The notes under the pieces were generated by a model. It made no database searches and was not told the DNA's origin. It saw nothing but the letters and a program-made list of their open reading frames with translations. A stretch of 64,000 bases of DNA from assembly GCA_019916065.1 (NCBI GenBank), contig CM034234.1, positions 10,445,844-10,509,843 of the forward strand. Reading direction: 5' to 3'. The position numbers and the translations under genes are program-made. This document shows, in pieces, positions 11,941 through 23,973 of the stretch. This DNA comes from Vitellaria paradoxa. Taxonomy: Eukaryota > Streptophyta > Magnoliopsida > Ericales > Sapotaceae. How positions within the stretch are numbered: position 1 is the stretch's first letter; the number at the start of each line of letters is the position of its first letter.

Positions 11941-12951
11941 TAAAAACAAACTTAAAGATTTTATCATATGCTAATCCCTCTTTTTGAAAATCAATTTGGC
12001 TAGGCACTCATTTGAAATAAAAAAATAAATAAATAACTGCAGCACACTTCCTAATCAAATGACTCAAGTCAACTATTAATGTAGCAACAATAAGAGGACT
12101 AATTCTAATTGCGAGTTAAATTTGCAGAAGCCCAAAAAAAAAAAAAAAAAAATAGATGAATAGTTGCCACTGTATGTCTCGATCTGGAAGACGTGAAAGG
12201 AAAATGCTTGGAAGCTCCTTAAAGTGGTTTAATCAATGGAAAAATCAAAGTCGTCTAATGAATATCCTCCCCAAATTCTTTTCCATGGAATCAATGCTGA
12301 AGATCATTTTTCCAAACTGATGAATGTAAGAATTATTCAAATGTGTAAATTTTACATTATGCCCCCTGGACTTTGTGCCAACTTTTCCTTCAAGACCGTT
12401 TTTCTTTCTTTCTTTTCTTTTTTCCTTTTTTTTTTAAGCAATTAAGGGGTTAAATTTTTAGTTAAATATTATCTCCTCTCCTCAATTATTATTTTGTTTT
12501 TGCACTCTTTTTTTTTTTAAGTTTGTTTTTTCACTCTTACCGTTAACTCTTCATTTTTCAGATATAAACTAATTACACGGAAAGACCAGAAATTTCTCAT
12601 ACCTAAAAGTATGAAAATATAATTTTATATAGATGACATATAGAGCGTAAAAATATATATCTTTAAAATTTTAAATTTTATGTACATTAAAATTGAATTT
12701 TTTTTTATTTTTTAAGAAATTTTTAAAGAAAATTAAAGTCTAAATATCACTTTTTAAGGATAAACTCAAAATTTTATATTAATGATTTAATATTCACTTT
12801 ACATTGATAGGCTAATTGATCTGTTACATTCAAGATGAGGAACGAAGACATCTGAAACAACTAATATTAATTACTACAGAAAAATTACATCCGGTCCATG
12901 AATTTAGAATTCATTTTGAGGATATTCTGATCAATTTATCTACATCTCGAC
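11941..12951. repeat. Tandem segmental duplication, copy S1
   Basis: About 1 kb that reappears at 13191-14908 (copy S2). Shared landmarks include GGAAGCTCCTTAAAGTGGTT, TCTCCTCTCCTCAATTATTA and TTACATTATGCCCCC. Neither copy has a plausible gene. S1 lacks both MITEs present in S2 and so preserves their empty sites. Confidence 0.85.
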
Positions 12952-13190
12952 AAAAAAAAGTAACAATTTTTAATAATTTTCGGTAACTTTTAGTAATTTT
13001 TTTATGTTTGGTAAATTTTTGGTAATTTTTAGTAATGTTTTATAATTTTTAACAATTTTTGGTAACTTTTAGTAACTTTTAATAATTTTTTAGTTCAGAA
13101 ATTACTGCAGTAAAAAAAATGACAAAAATTAATAATTTGTCAAACATTCAAAAATCCAAAGTTAAAAATTTTGTCGCTAAACGCTCCCTA
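12952..13190. mobile_element. MITE, family D (copy D2, left end missing)
   Basis: It starts abruptly inside the element (AAGTAACAATTTTTAATAA) and ends with the intact right end GTCGCTAAACGCTCCC. It lies exactly at the junction between S1 and S2. Confidence 0.6.
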
Positions 13191-13216
13191 AAAACAAACC
13201 TAAGAACTGATCATAT

Positions 13217-13571
13217 GAGCCCTGTTTGGCATCATGAACAACCTCTATAAATCTCTAACAACTACTCTATCTCTAATTTTTTTGCTATTACGAATTTAAA
13301 AAAATTCCAATATTTCGCTAAAAAAAAATATATGGAAGTAGGTTTACCGAATGTGTAAATTTTTTATACAATCATATTCTTCATGTCGAGAACTTTCAAA
13401 TGAATACCATTGTCGTTATTTTTTGTGAATTTTTTTGAATCCGTAGGAACGAATTTAAAAAATTATTCCCATAGTTTGCTACTTTTCATAAAAAAAATGT
13501 ACTAAAATTAACTTCAAACTATATTTTATCTCAATTTATCTTATTCTTTCTCACTCCGAACACGGAGCCAC
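13217..13571. mobile_element. Tourist-like MITE, family B
   Basis: The ends GAGCCCTGTTTGGCATC and (inverted) GTGGCTCCGTGTTCGGAG pair, and the interior has the family-B signature around CAATATTTCGCTAAAAAAAA. It is missing from S1, where TCATATG runs straight into CTAATCCCTC. Confidence 0.7.
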
Positions 13572-13938
13572 GCTAATCCCTCTTTGACTGCCAATTTCGC
13601 TCGGCTCATTTGAAATAAAAAAAAAGCTGCATCACACTTCCTAATCAAATGACTCAAAGTCAACTAATAATCCAGCAACAATAAGAGGGCCAATCCTAAT
13701 TGCGCGTAAAATTTGCCCAAGCAAAAAAAGAAAAAGGAAAATAGATGAATAGTTGCCATCGTACGTCTTGATCTGGAAGATGTGAAAGAAAAATGCTTGG
13801 AAGCTCCTTAAAGTGGTTTAATCAATGGGAAAAATCAAAGTCGTCTTAAGAACGTCCTCCCCAAATTCTTTTCCATGAAATCGACGCTGAAGATCATTTT
13901 TCCAAACTAATAAATGTAAGAGTTATTCAAATGTGTAA

Positions 13939-14321
13939 GGTACTGTTTGGAGCACAAATTTTTTTTTTTTAAATTCTAAAAGATTTCAAAAGTTTCACCT
14001 TTTTTAAGCTCTAAAAAATTCTATTTGTTTTAAAAAGTTATCAAAATCCGTTAGAACGAACCAAAGTAGTGCATTCTAACGGGCTTTACTAGATTTTTTT
14101 AAAAGTTGAAGTGACATTTGTACCAAAAAATTTTACAAAACTTCAAAAATTTTTAAGATGCTTCACCAAAATTATGTCGCGTATTACTTTATAAATTTTT
14201 AACAACTTTACATCAAATCAACTACAAACATCTATCTATCATTTCAAAATAACTTTTTACACTCCAAACACTAAAAAAAATTTTTACTTTTGATTTTTTT
14301 TAGAACTCCAAACACATACTA
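13939..14321. mobile_element. Tourist-like MITE, family A, with preserved empty site
   Basis: 383 bp bounded by GGTACTGTTTGGAGC and (inverted) TAGTATGTGTTTGGAG, flanked by TAA at 13936-13938 and 14322-14324. The paralogous site in S1 reads ATGTGTAAATTTTAC with a single TAA, which directly shows both the insertion and the 3-bp duplication. The interior inverted pair around 'GTTAGAACGAACC / GCATTCTAACGG' matches the elements at 4942 and 36013. Confidence 0.9.
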
Positions 14322-14989
14322 TAAATTTTACATTATGCCCCCATGAACTTTATGCCAACTTTTACTTCAAGACCGTTTTTCTCCCTTTCTTTTCTTTTTT
14401 TTTTTCTTTTTTTAGCAATTAAGGAGCTGAATTTTTAATTAATTATTATCTCCTCTCCTCAATTATTATTTTATTTTTGCACTCTTTCCGTTAGCTCTTC
14501 ATTTTCCAAAGATAAATCGGTTACATAGAAAGACCAAAATTTGCTTATAAATAAAGGTATGAAAATATAATTTTATATAGATAACATATAGAGTGTAAAA
14601 ATATATATGTTTAAAATTTTAAACTTTATGTAAATTAAAATTAAATTTTTAGTTTAAATATTTATTTTTTAAGAAATATTTAAAGAAAATTAAAGTCTAA
14701 ATATCACTTTTTAATGATAAATTTAAAATTTTATACTAGTGATTTAATATTCACTTTGTATTGATAGACTAATTGATATGTCACATTCAAGATGAGGAAC
14801 GACGGCATCTAAAACAGCTAATATTAATTACGATATAAAAATTGCATCTGGTCCATGAATTTAGAATTCATTCTGAGGATATTTTAGTCAATTTATGTGT
14901 ATCTCGACTAATTTCTGAGATCTTGGAATTAATAAGCAAGTAAGTTTTTAATGACCCTAACAAGACTTCAACCAATTACTACTAAGAAG

Positions 14990-15276
14990 GCATTTTGGAG
15001 GCACAAATTTTAGCAGTTTTTAACAATTTTTGACCAAAAGTTGCTAGTTATAATTTTTACTATGTTTGGTAAAATAAGTAACAATTTCTAGTAATTTTTA
15101 GTAACTTTTGGGTGTTTGATAAAATTTTTGGTAACTTTTATTAACTTTTAATAATATTTGAGTAGAGAAGTTACTGTAACAGAGTAGAAAAGTGATAAAA
15201 TTAGTAGTTTACCAAATACACAAAAATCAAAAATTGATAATTTTTTACTAAAAAAATTTTGTTGCCAAACGTCCCG
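14990..15276. mobile_element. MITE, family D (copy D3)
   Basis: The ends GCATTTTGGAGGCACAAA and (inverted) GGGACGTTTGGCAACAAA bracket the family-D interior. It lies just beyond S2, so the tandem duplication has the order D1-S1-D2-S2-D3. Confidence 0.6.
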
Positions 15277-15833
15277 TATATAATATTCTTTCCTTCCCTT
15301 TCTCTCTTTTACGTTCAAAAAGAAATCTTTAGTTTTGCATTTAATTTGATAATAAGATAAATGATGGAAATGGGTTTTCTTTTTATTCTTCTTCCCCCTT
15401 TTGTTTTGCTCACAAATTACCGAAAATATAAAGAAAGGGTAGATTAATGTAAATAAATATATCTACAATTGTTTTTATTATTTTAACTACATGTGTTGAT
15501 TTATCACGATTTTTTTGGTACATTTAATCAATTAATTAGTCTTATTACGTTAAAAAAATAAGTAATTAATAATTAATTTTGGGTTTAATGGAGTACACAA
15601 GTTTAATCTTTATTAAAGCGGTAAAATCACTTGATAAGAGAACGTTGACATCACAGCTAAACTACGGTTAGTACCGTGATATCGCGCATCTCACTCGTTA
15701 AATTTAATCTAAATAGCCCAAACAATTTTTTAATTTTTGAATCACAAAAGTGTTCACTGAACCGTTAAATTAAATTAAACGGATCAAATGCACGTTGACT
15801 TGCGTTACTCTCCAATTTTTATTCTTTAATTCT
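15277..15833. other. AT-rich spacer
   Basis: No gene or element recognised. A somewhat richer patch lies at 15640-15700. Confidence 0.35.
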
Positions 15834-17514
15834 GCGTTTGGTATTCTAACAAATAAAATAGAACAAAAATAAATCTTAAACAATCTCTATAAATCACTAA
15901 AGATCCGTTTTGTAAAACTGTTTGTTTTTAATTTTGGTGTTTAGTTTTTAATTTTTTGTTTTCATTTACATAGTAAGAAAAAAATAAAAACCTGAAAACA
16001 CGTTTGATAACGATAATTGTTAGTTAGTAGTTATAATTATTAATTAATTAAATTCAATAAATTTAATTATTTTAATTATATTAATTATTAAAAATAATTT
16101 AATTCAACAAAAATAATATATATTACACATAATTTACTATAATTATTTTTAAAAACAATGTAATAAAATATATTTTGTTAGTTAAAGTAATTAATTTATA
16201 ATTTATAACTATCAAAAAAAAAGTAATTAATTTATTTACTTAAATTAATTTGATTTAATTAATTAATTATGTTAATTAAATTTAATTATTTTAATTATAT
16301 TGTTTTTTCAAAATAACTTGATTCAATAAAAATAAAATATATTCAATATAATTTAATTATATTATTTATTAAAAATAATTTATATTAAATTATTTTTATA
16401 TTAATTTAATTAATTAAATTTAATTATATAATTAATTTAATTTAAATTAATTATATAATTAATTTAATTTAAATTAATTAAATGTATTTATTTTAATTAT
16501 ATTTTTATTAAAAATATTTTAATTTAATAAAAATAAAGTATATTAAATATAATTTACTAATTATTTATTAAAAATAATTTAATAAAATAATTTTATATTA
16601 ATTTAACAACTTAAATTCAATTATAATTAATATAATTTAGTTAATTAAAATATTTAATATAATTTACTTAATTAATATATTTAGTATATAATTTGATATA
16701 TTAAATTAATTATTGACAAAATTAATTATTAATTATATTATATTTAATATATTTTTACATAAATAAAAATAATATATTAATATATGTTATATATTAATTA
16801 AATATTTTTATATTAAATAATAATATATTTGACAGTGAGCGGAGATGAGTGGAAGGTAGTGGCAGTGGTGGCCGGGTGTTGGTGACAACTAGTGGACAAT
16901 GATAATTAATAGTTATAATTGGTAGTAGTTGTATAAGAAATTAAAAAAATGAAAACTTGAGAAAATACATTTTCTATATTTTCATAATTTTTGAAAATTT
17001 GAAAGCAATTTTCATTTTTTTGAAAATTGAAAACAATTTTGCCAAACGAGTTTTCATGTTCAGTTTTCAAAAAAATGAAAACAAAAACTGAAAATGAAAT
17101 GGTTGCCAAACGGGGCCTAAAATTCTCTATTACACATTTACACATTCCCACCTTTACTAATTTCAAAAAATTTCAATATTTCGCTAAAAAAAATCCGAAA
17201 AGAGGTTAACCAAATGCGTAAATTTTTTTTTAACAATCATATTATTCGAGTTAAAAGTTTTCAAACGAGTAAAATTGTTACTATTTTAAACGAATTTTTT
17301 TGGCGCTGTGCATCTTCAAAGTAGAATATTAAGTATTGATTTTTTGAATCTGTGGAAACGGTTTTGGAGCTACTATTCCAACGGTTTGCTACTATTCATC
17401 CCAAAAAAAACACAGTTTAAAAACAAAATACCAAACACCAAAATTCACCCAAAATCACATTTTATCTCAATTTATTTTATTTTTTCTTATTTTTTTACTA
17501 CTCCAAACGCCACC
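15834..17514. mobile_element. Family-B MITE split by a larger TIR element
   Basis: The family-B left end lies at 15834-15900 (GCGTTTGGTATTCTAAC, then CTCTATAAATCACTAA). The rest of family B resumes at 17121 (CACATTTACACATTCCCACC, the signature TTCGCTAAAAAAAATCC, and the right end CTACTCCAAACGCCACC). Everything between is the element described at 15901-17117. Confidence 0.7.
15901..17117. mobile_element. 1.2-kb AT-rich TIR element nested in a family-B MITE (TSD TAA)
   Basis: The left end AGATCCGTTTTGTAAAAC pairs with the inverted right end GGCCCCGTTTGGCAACC. TAA flanks it at 15898-15900 and 17118-17120. The interior is dominated by ATTAATTTAATT-like words, apart from a short G-rich patch (about 16831-16900). 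No transposase is encoded. It resembles 5907-6786 and the short element at 61321-61618. Confidence 0.7.
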
Positions 17515-18013
17515 TTAGTAAAACCCTTAAGAATGAGTCAATTTTTGTCATTCTTACAGCAGATTCGAGGAGGAACGAGTAGGTTTATCCCTTGTCTCTC
17601 TTGTAAGCTCCCAAGAACCCTCATTTTATTGACCAAGCACACTGTGTAAGCGTATCAATTTAAAATAAAAAGTTCATTTAAATGCAGTTTATTTACAAGA
17701 TTGCTACATCATTCTTTGTTTTCTGCATATTATTTTAAAATAAAATAAATAAATAAATTTAATTGCAATTTATTTACAGAATTACCACATCATTCTAAAT
17801 TTTTTTTTTTTTTTTTCAATCTTGCTTTTCCTTTCATTGTAAATCTTCTGGTAGGATGGTATTCCTTGTGAATTAAGTACTGGTTTTAGCTAGCATGAAC
17901 CTCGCCCTAACACAAACCCAATTTGCCATGCTTATGTGAGCCGCCCAGTTGAATCTCTAAAAGTCAGGGTCTTCTAACGTGACTTATTCAGGATGGCTTC
18001 CAACCCTCCTTGG
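17515..18013. other. Spacer without a recognised gene
   Basis: A short direct repeat (AATTTAATTGCAATTTATTTAC-like) occurs near 17680 and 17757. No other structure was recognised. Confidence 0.35.
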
Positions 18014-18240
18014 GGCCAAACGCGTTTGGCAACAAGCCTAAAACTTTTAATTTCCTCCACCAAAATCACTTAACACACGAAAATTACCCCCTACAAAATT
18101 ATTAATTTTTTTCAACTTTCTCTAATTTTCTTCCAACTTTCTTTAATTTTTTTTTCAACTTTTACAAGTTTTTACTAACATAAAAAAAGTACACATTAAC
18201 TTAAGCTTAAAAGTTGACAAATTTGTAACCCAAACGGGCC
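18014..18240. mobile_element. MITE-like TIR element
   Basis: The left end contains GCGTTTGGCAACAAGCC and the inverted right end is GGCCCGTTTGGGTTACAAA. It is about 220 bp and non-coding. No clean target duplication was found. It lies just beyond the 3' end of the RHF2A transcript. Confidence 0.45.
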
Positions 18241-18439
18241 ATTAATACATGTGTGAATATATATACACACGTAAGTGTGGTAGGTCAAATGCACCCACCT
18301 TTTTTTTAATTTACTCTGCTTTTATGACCCAAAAAAAAAAAAGAGAAAATGCAGACCTAGCAAAAGCATGCAAGTCTTACAAACCCAGAAACAGAGAATA
18401 TCAAATATACCTAGAAGCATTCTATATTTTCCAGGTCAC

Positions 18440-18767
18440 TGCAGGGTAGAGATACCAGCCAGAAAACAAGCCAAGTTACTTCTGTCCATATCATCAAAAT
18501 ACTCAACTCAGTGCCAAGTTGTACACCATATCAGATACCACTGAATCTGAATATATATAAAAATATAAACATATTTACAGGCAGATAAAACCTCAGTTGT
18601 CCATTGAGATGGAAGCTGTCTCTCACTCCCCCTCCCTGTCTCTCACAAATTGACTTCCTCTTCTTTATTGGCATCAGACCAGCTTCTATCTGCAGCCCAT
18701 CAGCCTAAAAATGCAAAGCATCTTATCCTCAGCACGTCATATCTAGAGACAAGGTGTTCAAAACAAC
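18440..18767 (-). other. Last 3' UTR exon of the RHF2A-like gene
   Basis: On the minus strand a polypyrimidine tract plus CAG (AG at 18769-18768) opens a non-coding, mixed-composition exon that runs to about 18440. It pairs with a GTTAGT donor 57 bp after the stop codon. The left limit is a guess from the return to AT-rich sequence. Confidence 0.5.
18664..18669 (-). terminator. Possible AATAAA polyadenylation signal
   Basis: AATAAA on the minus strand inside the last 3' UTR exon. Further exon-like sequence follows, so a later cleavage site is possible. Confidence 0.3.
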
Positions 18768-19951
18768 CTGAAAAAGAAAACAAATCTCAGTAACCAAATA
18801 AATACCATATAAAAATTAAAAGAAATGAAAAACTGAATACACTGTTAAGCATTGGAGAATAGTTAATTCACAAACCTAGATGCTAAATAAAAAATAACAA
18901 AATTTATGACACGGGAAAGTCACAAGAAGGGTGGACCAAGGCGAGGCCACCGGCGGAAATTGCCCTCTTCCGCCCTCACTGATCTATAAAATTACATGGA
19001 CTCCATTGTTTTACCTCGATTTACTTAAAAAATTCACTTTTGCACCCACTGTTTTTCCACTTTTGCCCCAATCACTCGAGAGTCCACCCCCCAGTGACAG
19101 GATTGTTTTGTTGACTTGAGGAGACCCGATTGCCTGCCCAGAGTCCAATTTCAAACAAATATTGTACGTCGTGAAAAAACTGTTTACCCCAATTATCCAC
19201 ATGTGGGGCAACGTAACTGCCACCGTTGTCTAGTAACCTAGATTTCATGTTAATATCCTTGATGCTGTTATGGAGATATGAGATTCCTGATCTACCAACA
19301 AAGTCTGTAAATTTGTAATTTATCAAGGTAGAACAAAGTTAGAAGGGGCCCTTCGCAGGGTTTAAAGCTATATTAGAAAGGACAGAAACTAGAAATACGA
19401 ACAAAAATTGAAAATAACTTTAGATGTTCAATGCAACAAGCAGCAATTATGGCTCCTGGGAATTTCAGCTTGGCTACCTAATATAAGAAACACGAACACT
19501 TCTACGAGGAAGATGTGTCAATGTTGGAAATGATACTCCCACTTGGGCACACCAAGGATATTTCTAGGACACTCCTAAAAATTTGCCAATCTAAGTGCAA
19601 TAGCCACCTACCTAGTAAGGTTAAATAAAGAATAATAAAACTATGATTAGAATTATATTCCTAATAACAAACATAATATGTACTAATGGTGTAACTTAAA
19701 TGAAATCCAGCTCTTAATCCTAGTTTTCTTTCCCCCAACCCCAGCCCCTACCTGAATGAATAATCAAACACCCTTTTCCCATCATAATAGCCTTGGACCT
19801 CGATATCAAATGCAAGAGAAAACATAATCTAAAAAAAACAATAGGGACAAAAGGGAATACCAAGAAGTCAAAAGGTAAACTTCTATCTCAACTAGAATAT
19901 AATCAATATAGAGTTACAGAAATTATTTGTATGAATTCAAACAAGACTAAC
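18768..19951 (-). other. Intron in the 3' UTR of the RHF2A-like gene
   Basis: Donor GAAG|GTTAGT (19952/19951) and acceptor TTTTTCAG|GTTG (18768/18767). Within it, 18905-19090 has a phased 'GGGTGGACCAAGG ... TTTTGCCCC' pattern resembling a common decayed plant repeat. Length is 1184 bp. A 3' UTR intron this far past the stop may make the spliced mRNA sensitive to nonsense-mediated decay. Confidence 0.55.
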
Positions 19952-20008
19952 CTTCAAAGATGAAATGCTGAGGACAGATGCAACGTGCTTAAATAATGTT
20001 GGAAGAAC

Positions 20009-21190
20009 TTAATTTGAAACTGAACCACCAGCAGCTATAGCTGAACTGTTGCGGTCATTCGATGGGGTTTCACGATGAATCACCACATTATTTTGGCTGC
20101 CTTGCTCTGCGACTGAAGGATTGGATTGATTATATGAAGCTGAAGCACTGTCAGTACTACCATTTTCTCTGGTTTCAAGGCGCTCCATCATGCGAGAGAC
20201 ATTAGCAATTCCAGCATTCACTTCTCTCCGAACTTCAGAACCAAGGTCTGACATGGAATTATTCCGAGAGAAAAATCTCTCCCTCCACCCCCTTGTACTC
20301 TTAGAAATCGTCTCTTTGTACCTCATTGAAATTGAATTAAAGCGAGATTTTAATGATTCTGAAAACGAATGGAAATCTGATGGTCCTGCTCTATCTTGAT
20401 TTGGCAAGGATGATTGGCTACAGGAAAAGAAGTATTCCAGATAACTAACTGACACAAAAAACAAACCAACAAAAAATAAAATTCAGAAAATCACCACTAC
20501 CGAATATTAACAGAGATTCCTTGTCGATTTGCAGATGTGATGGTAGATCCTGATGACGAAGCAGAAATTTGATTAGTTTGAATAGAAGGAAACTGTGGCC
20601 TATGCTGTTGTGGTTCATTTTCACCAGCGAGCGGAAGAGAAGGACTAGCAACAGTAATTGTAGCTGGTTCAGATTCCCCTCCTACAGGGGCAAGAGAAGC
20701 AGAAACATGACTAGCAGGAGGTGGATTAGGATGAGTGGAAAACACAACAAACTGTGGACGACCATGAGACGATGAGCGACTTCTTTGGCCCTCCCTCCGA
20801 GCAATGTGGTGGGCCCTTCCCATTGCAGCAGCAGCAGCTAAATGCTGGATAATACGCTCTTCGAGTTCAGCATCATTTGCACCAACCGGTAACTGCATTA
20901 AAAAAGAGACAAACAAAGCAACTTAGAAAGCTAAGCTACAAATTTTTAACTAAATTACAAAACAGAGATTCAACTTAGTATTAATAGATAACAGACATGC
21001 TGTAACTCAAAATCCCCAAGGGTGGGATGGTGGAATATTGTAGAATTTCTCAAAGGATTAGACCTAATTCTCCTTTCCCGTTCCACAGCTTCAAGCAATT
21101 CTTGACTGCCACAGCATAAAAAATAAATATTATTTTAACCAATCGACAGCAAGATACATTAGTAGAAACTGATGGCAAATCTTAAAAGAA

Positions 21191-21221
<31 letters not shown>

Positions 21222-23932
21222 GGGGCCAGATAACCTGGAAGGATCCTTCAGGCTAATGGGTTGCCAACACATAGGGCAGTTAGAGCTCCTTTGGCACCTA
21301 TTGAGAGAGGAAGAGAGAGTTCAAATCTGTCCATTCTTCTATAATTATTTGTATTAGATTTTGAAGTCCCAAGCTGGTAGCCCGTACACTAATCAAGTGT
21401 GAAATCACATGCATTTTATTTTTTTTAGTAAACATTACCTCACATGCTTAACTTGATAAAGTATTCTGCCAATGCTGAAGGCTTGTTTGGTGGAAAACTT
21501 GAAGAATTCTAACAATTGAACTTCTAAACAAATTGAGGTGAACTGTAGCCAGTCTTTAAAGAATCCTAAGTATGAGATTACGCCAGCAAAACATGACATT
21601 TACTGCTAGAATTAGTTTCACTTGTAACAACTGTGTACTTCAGAATCTTGTCCTATTTTATCTATATTATGGCAACAATATTAACTTTCATCAACATTCC
21701 ATCATCAAAGTATTAACCTAAATTTCTGTCCACATCCCCCCCCCCCATAAAAAAATGAAAGAAAGAAAACAAAGAAAGAAAGAAAGGAAAAGAACAAAAG
21801 GAAGGGCTCAAATCCCAATTTAAATTTTATGAGGATAATAAAATTGTCTTAAAATTTTGAAGCTTTTGTGAAAATTTGAGAAGAGCTCATAAGTGAATCA
21901 TGCTCATTAAACATAGCCAGATTCTTAAGTAGGAAGATGATGTAATCTAAACCAGACAAGTAACGATACAAACATGGGATATGGATACAAAATTACGTGG
22001 AAACACTAAAAAATATCAAGATGCCACAAGGAAGAATACATGAACAAATAAATATATATTTTTATATAGTGAAAATTACTTAATAACTCCCTTGAGGTTT
22101 ACTATTAATACATCTCCCTCCCTGTAGTTTTGAAAATTACTTGCATCTCCCTTGTTTTCAAATTCGGGTAACAAATTATCCCTACTGTTAGTCAAATGCT
22201 AGTTGACCAAACATAAACTGCATAAATTTTATATACTGCCATTGTAAATTTTGTATATTGTTAGACAATATTAAAACATGGAAGTATAATGGCATGAAGA
22301 AGAAAATTAGGAGTTTCAGTTGAAGCAAGACAATAAATTGGCCATTTTCAGTTAAGTCCGTCAAGAGACAAATTCTTACGGGGAGTAAATGTAATTTTTA
22401 ATACCATGAAGAGGCGGGCGTATTATTAGCAAACCTCAAGAGAGGTTTAAGTAATTTACCCCTTTATATATGCATAAAAAACAAGTATTTATTCATTTTT
22501 GTATTGTAATAAAATTATCTTTTATTTATATATGGTAAAAAATTATTTGCAAAAAAAATAGAAATTTTAAATCTTAAAGTTCCTCAAATTATTAAAATAA
22601 ATAAATAAATAAATAAGGGATAACCAAATACTAAATATAAGTTCACAATGTTTTATCATATTATTAAATTCTAATTTATTTCTTCTAAATTGAAGAATAT
22701 AGCTCACAATGACCATCCCTCAATATGCCAAACACCGAGGTTTGAAATTTTGAGTTAGGGTTTTTAGTTTCAACAAGGTTGTATTTGGCTCCATAGTTCA
22801 GGAGAAATTTAGCAAAGATTAGAGGGTTGCTTCTATTACAACTTTGTATGTTGCATGGTTGCGTGGGGAAGAAGAGGACCCTATATTATGAATAGTTTCT
22901 GTGAACTGGTATTTTTTTCTGTCAGACCTTCTGCCACTCTTTTCACCACAGCGAGATATGACTTTTATGTCGAAATAGAGGGTCCTCCAAAAGTGGCATT
23001 CTTTGCATTGAAAATGTTGGCTGCAGCTAATTTTAGAAAGAAGAAATGGTCATTTCAGATTAGTGCTACGTGTACAAGAATAGTGCAGGGACGGTTAATC
23101 ACATCTTCATTGCCAAATGGCCAGTGACATGGAGGGTGAAGTTTCCGTTGCTCAAGTAGGATAGCTCACATCTCATTCAATTGTAGTAATTTTTAATTGA
23201 TTATAACATATCCCTTATAAACAAGACAATAAAAAGCACAACAAAGCCATGACTGATCATCTTTTCCTGTTTCTTCCCCCCCCCCCAAAAAAAAAAAAAA
23301 ACAATTATCTATTGTAAGATAAAAGCCACGACACAATTTGAGGATAAATATACACCAATTTCATAACCCAAGTAATGAAAAAGTAAGAGCCATTCAACCA
23401 ATTGCAAACTGCCAAGAGTAAGATGGTGAAATCATACCATTCAAGAATGCACTGGAGGTGGAAGTCATGCTTGCAACTAGTTACCTGGAAGGTGATTATC
23501 AGTCAGTGCTTAATCAAGGCATTTCCTTAAAGTTACAGGGCAGGGGAATAAATAGTGTTTTACAGTTGAAGGGTCGCTATCACAGAAGGCTTCCAGGCAT
23601 ATACTGCAAGCATCATCACAAGCTTCTTGAATTCCCCCCTCCACAAAAGCTGCAGCTGATGTTATATGACTTCCATTCTTCTTGAACTCATCCATCTCCG
23701 GAGCCTAAAAAAACACACACAAATATGAATAAAAAAACTACATACAAGTTCCAACCTCTGTTAATTCGCATAATTTGAGTGAATTACACAAAAAAAGAAA
23801 CCAAACGAAGGAAAAATGGCCCAAATCCAACTCAGAAGTGGTTGCCATTCAACTTTGGCAAGGGATGTTAATTTATAGGAGGGATGTCTAGCTTAGCAAG
23901 AAAGACGTAGAGAGAGAGAGACAGACAGACAG

Positions 23933-23973
<41 letters not shown>

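Larger units (their letters stand above)
13191..14908. repeat. Tandem segmental duplication, copy S2 (with two inserted MITEs)
   Basis: The diverged second copy of S1. It is interrupted by a family-B MITE at about 13217-13571 and a family-A MITE at 13939-14321. Confidence 0.85.

Noticed and set aside
20190..20775. Plus-strand frames inside RHF2A exons
   Set aside because: Antisense shadows of the last two RHF2A coding exons.
22855..23127. 90-codon frame as a gene
   Set aside because: It is antisense in an intron, is broken in the duplicate, and its only recognisable parts are LINE-like fragments in two frames.
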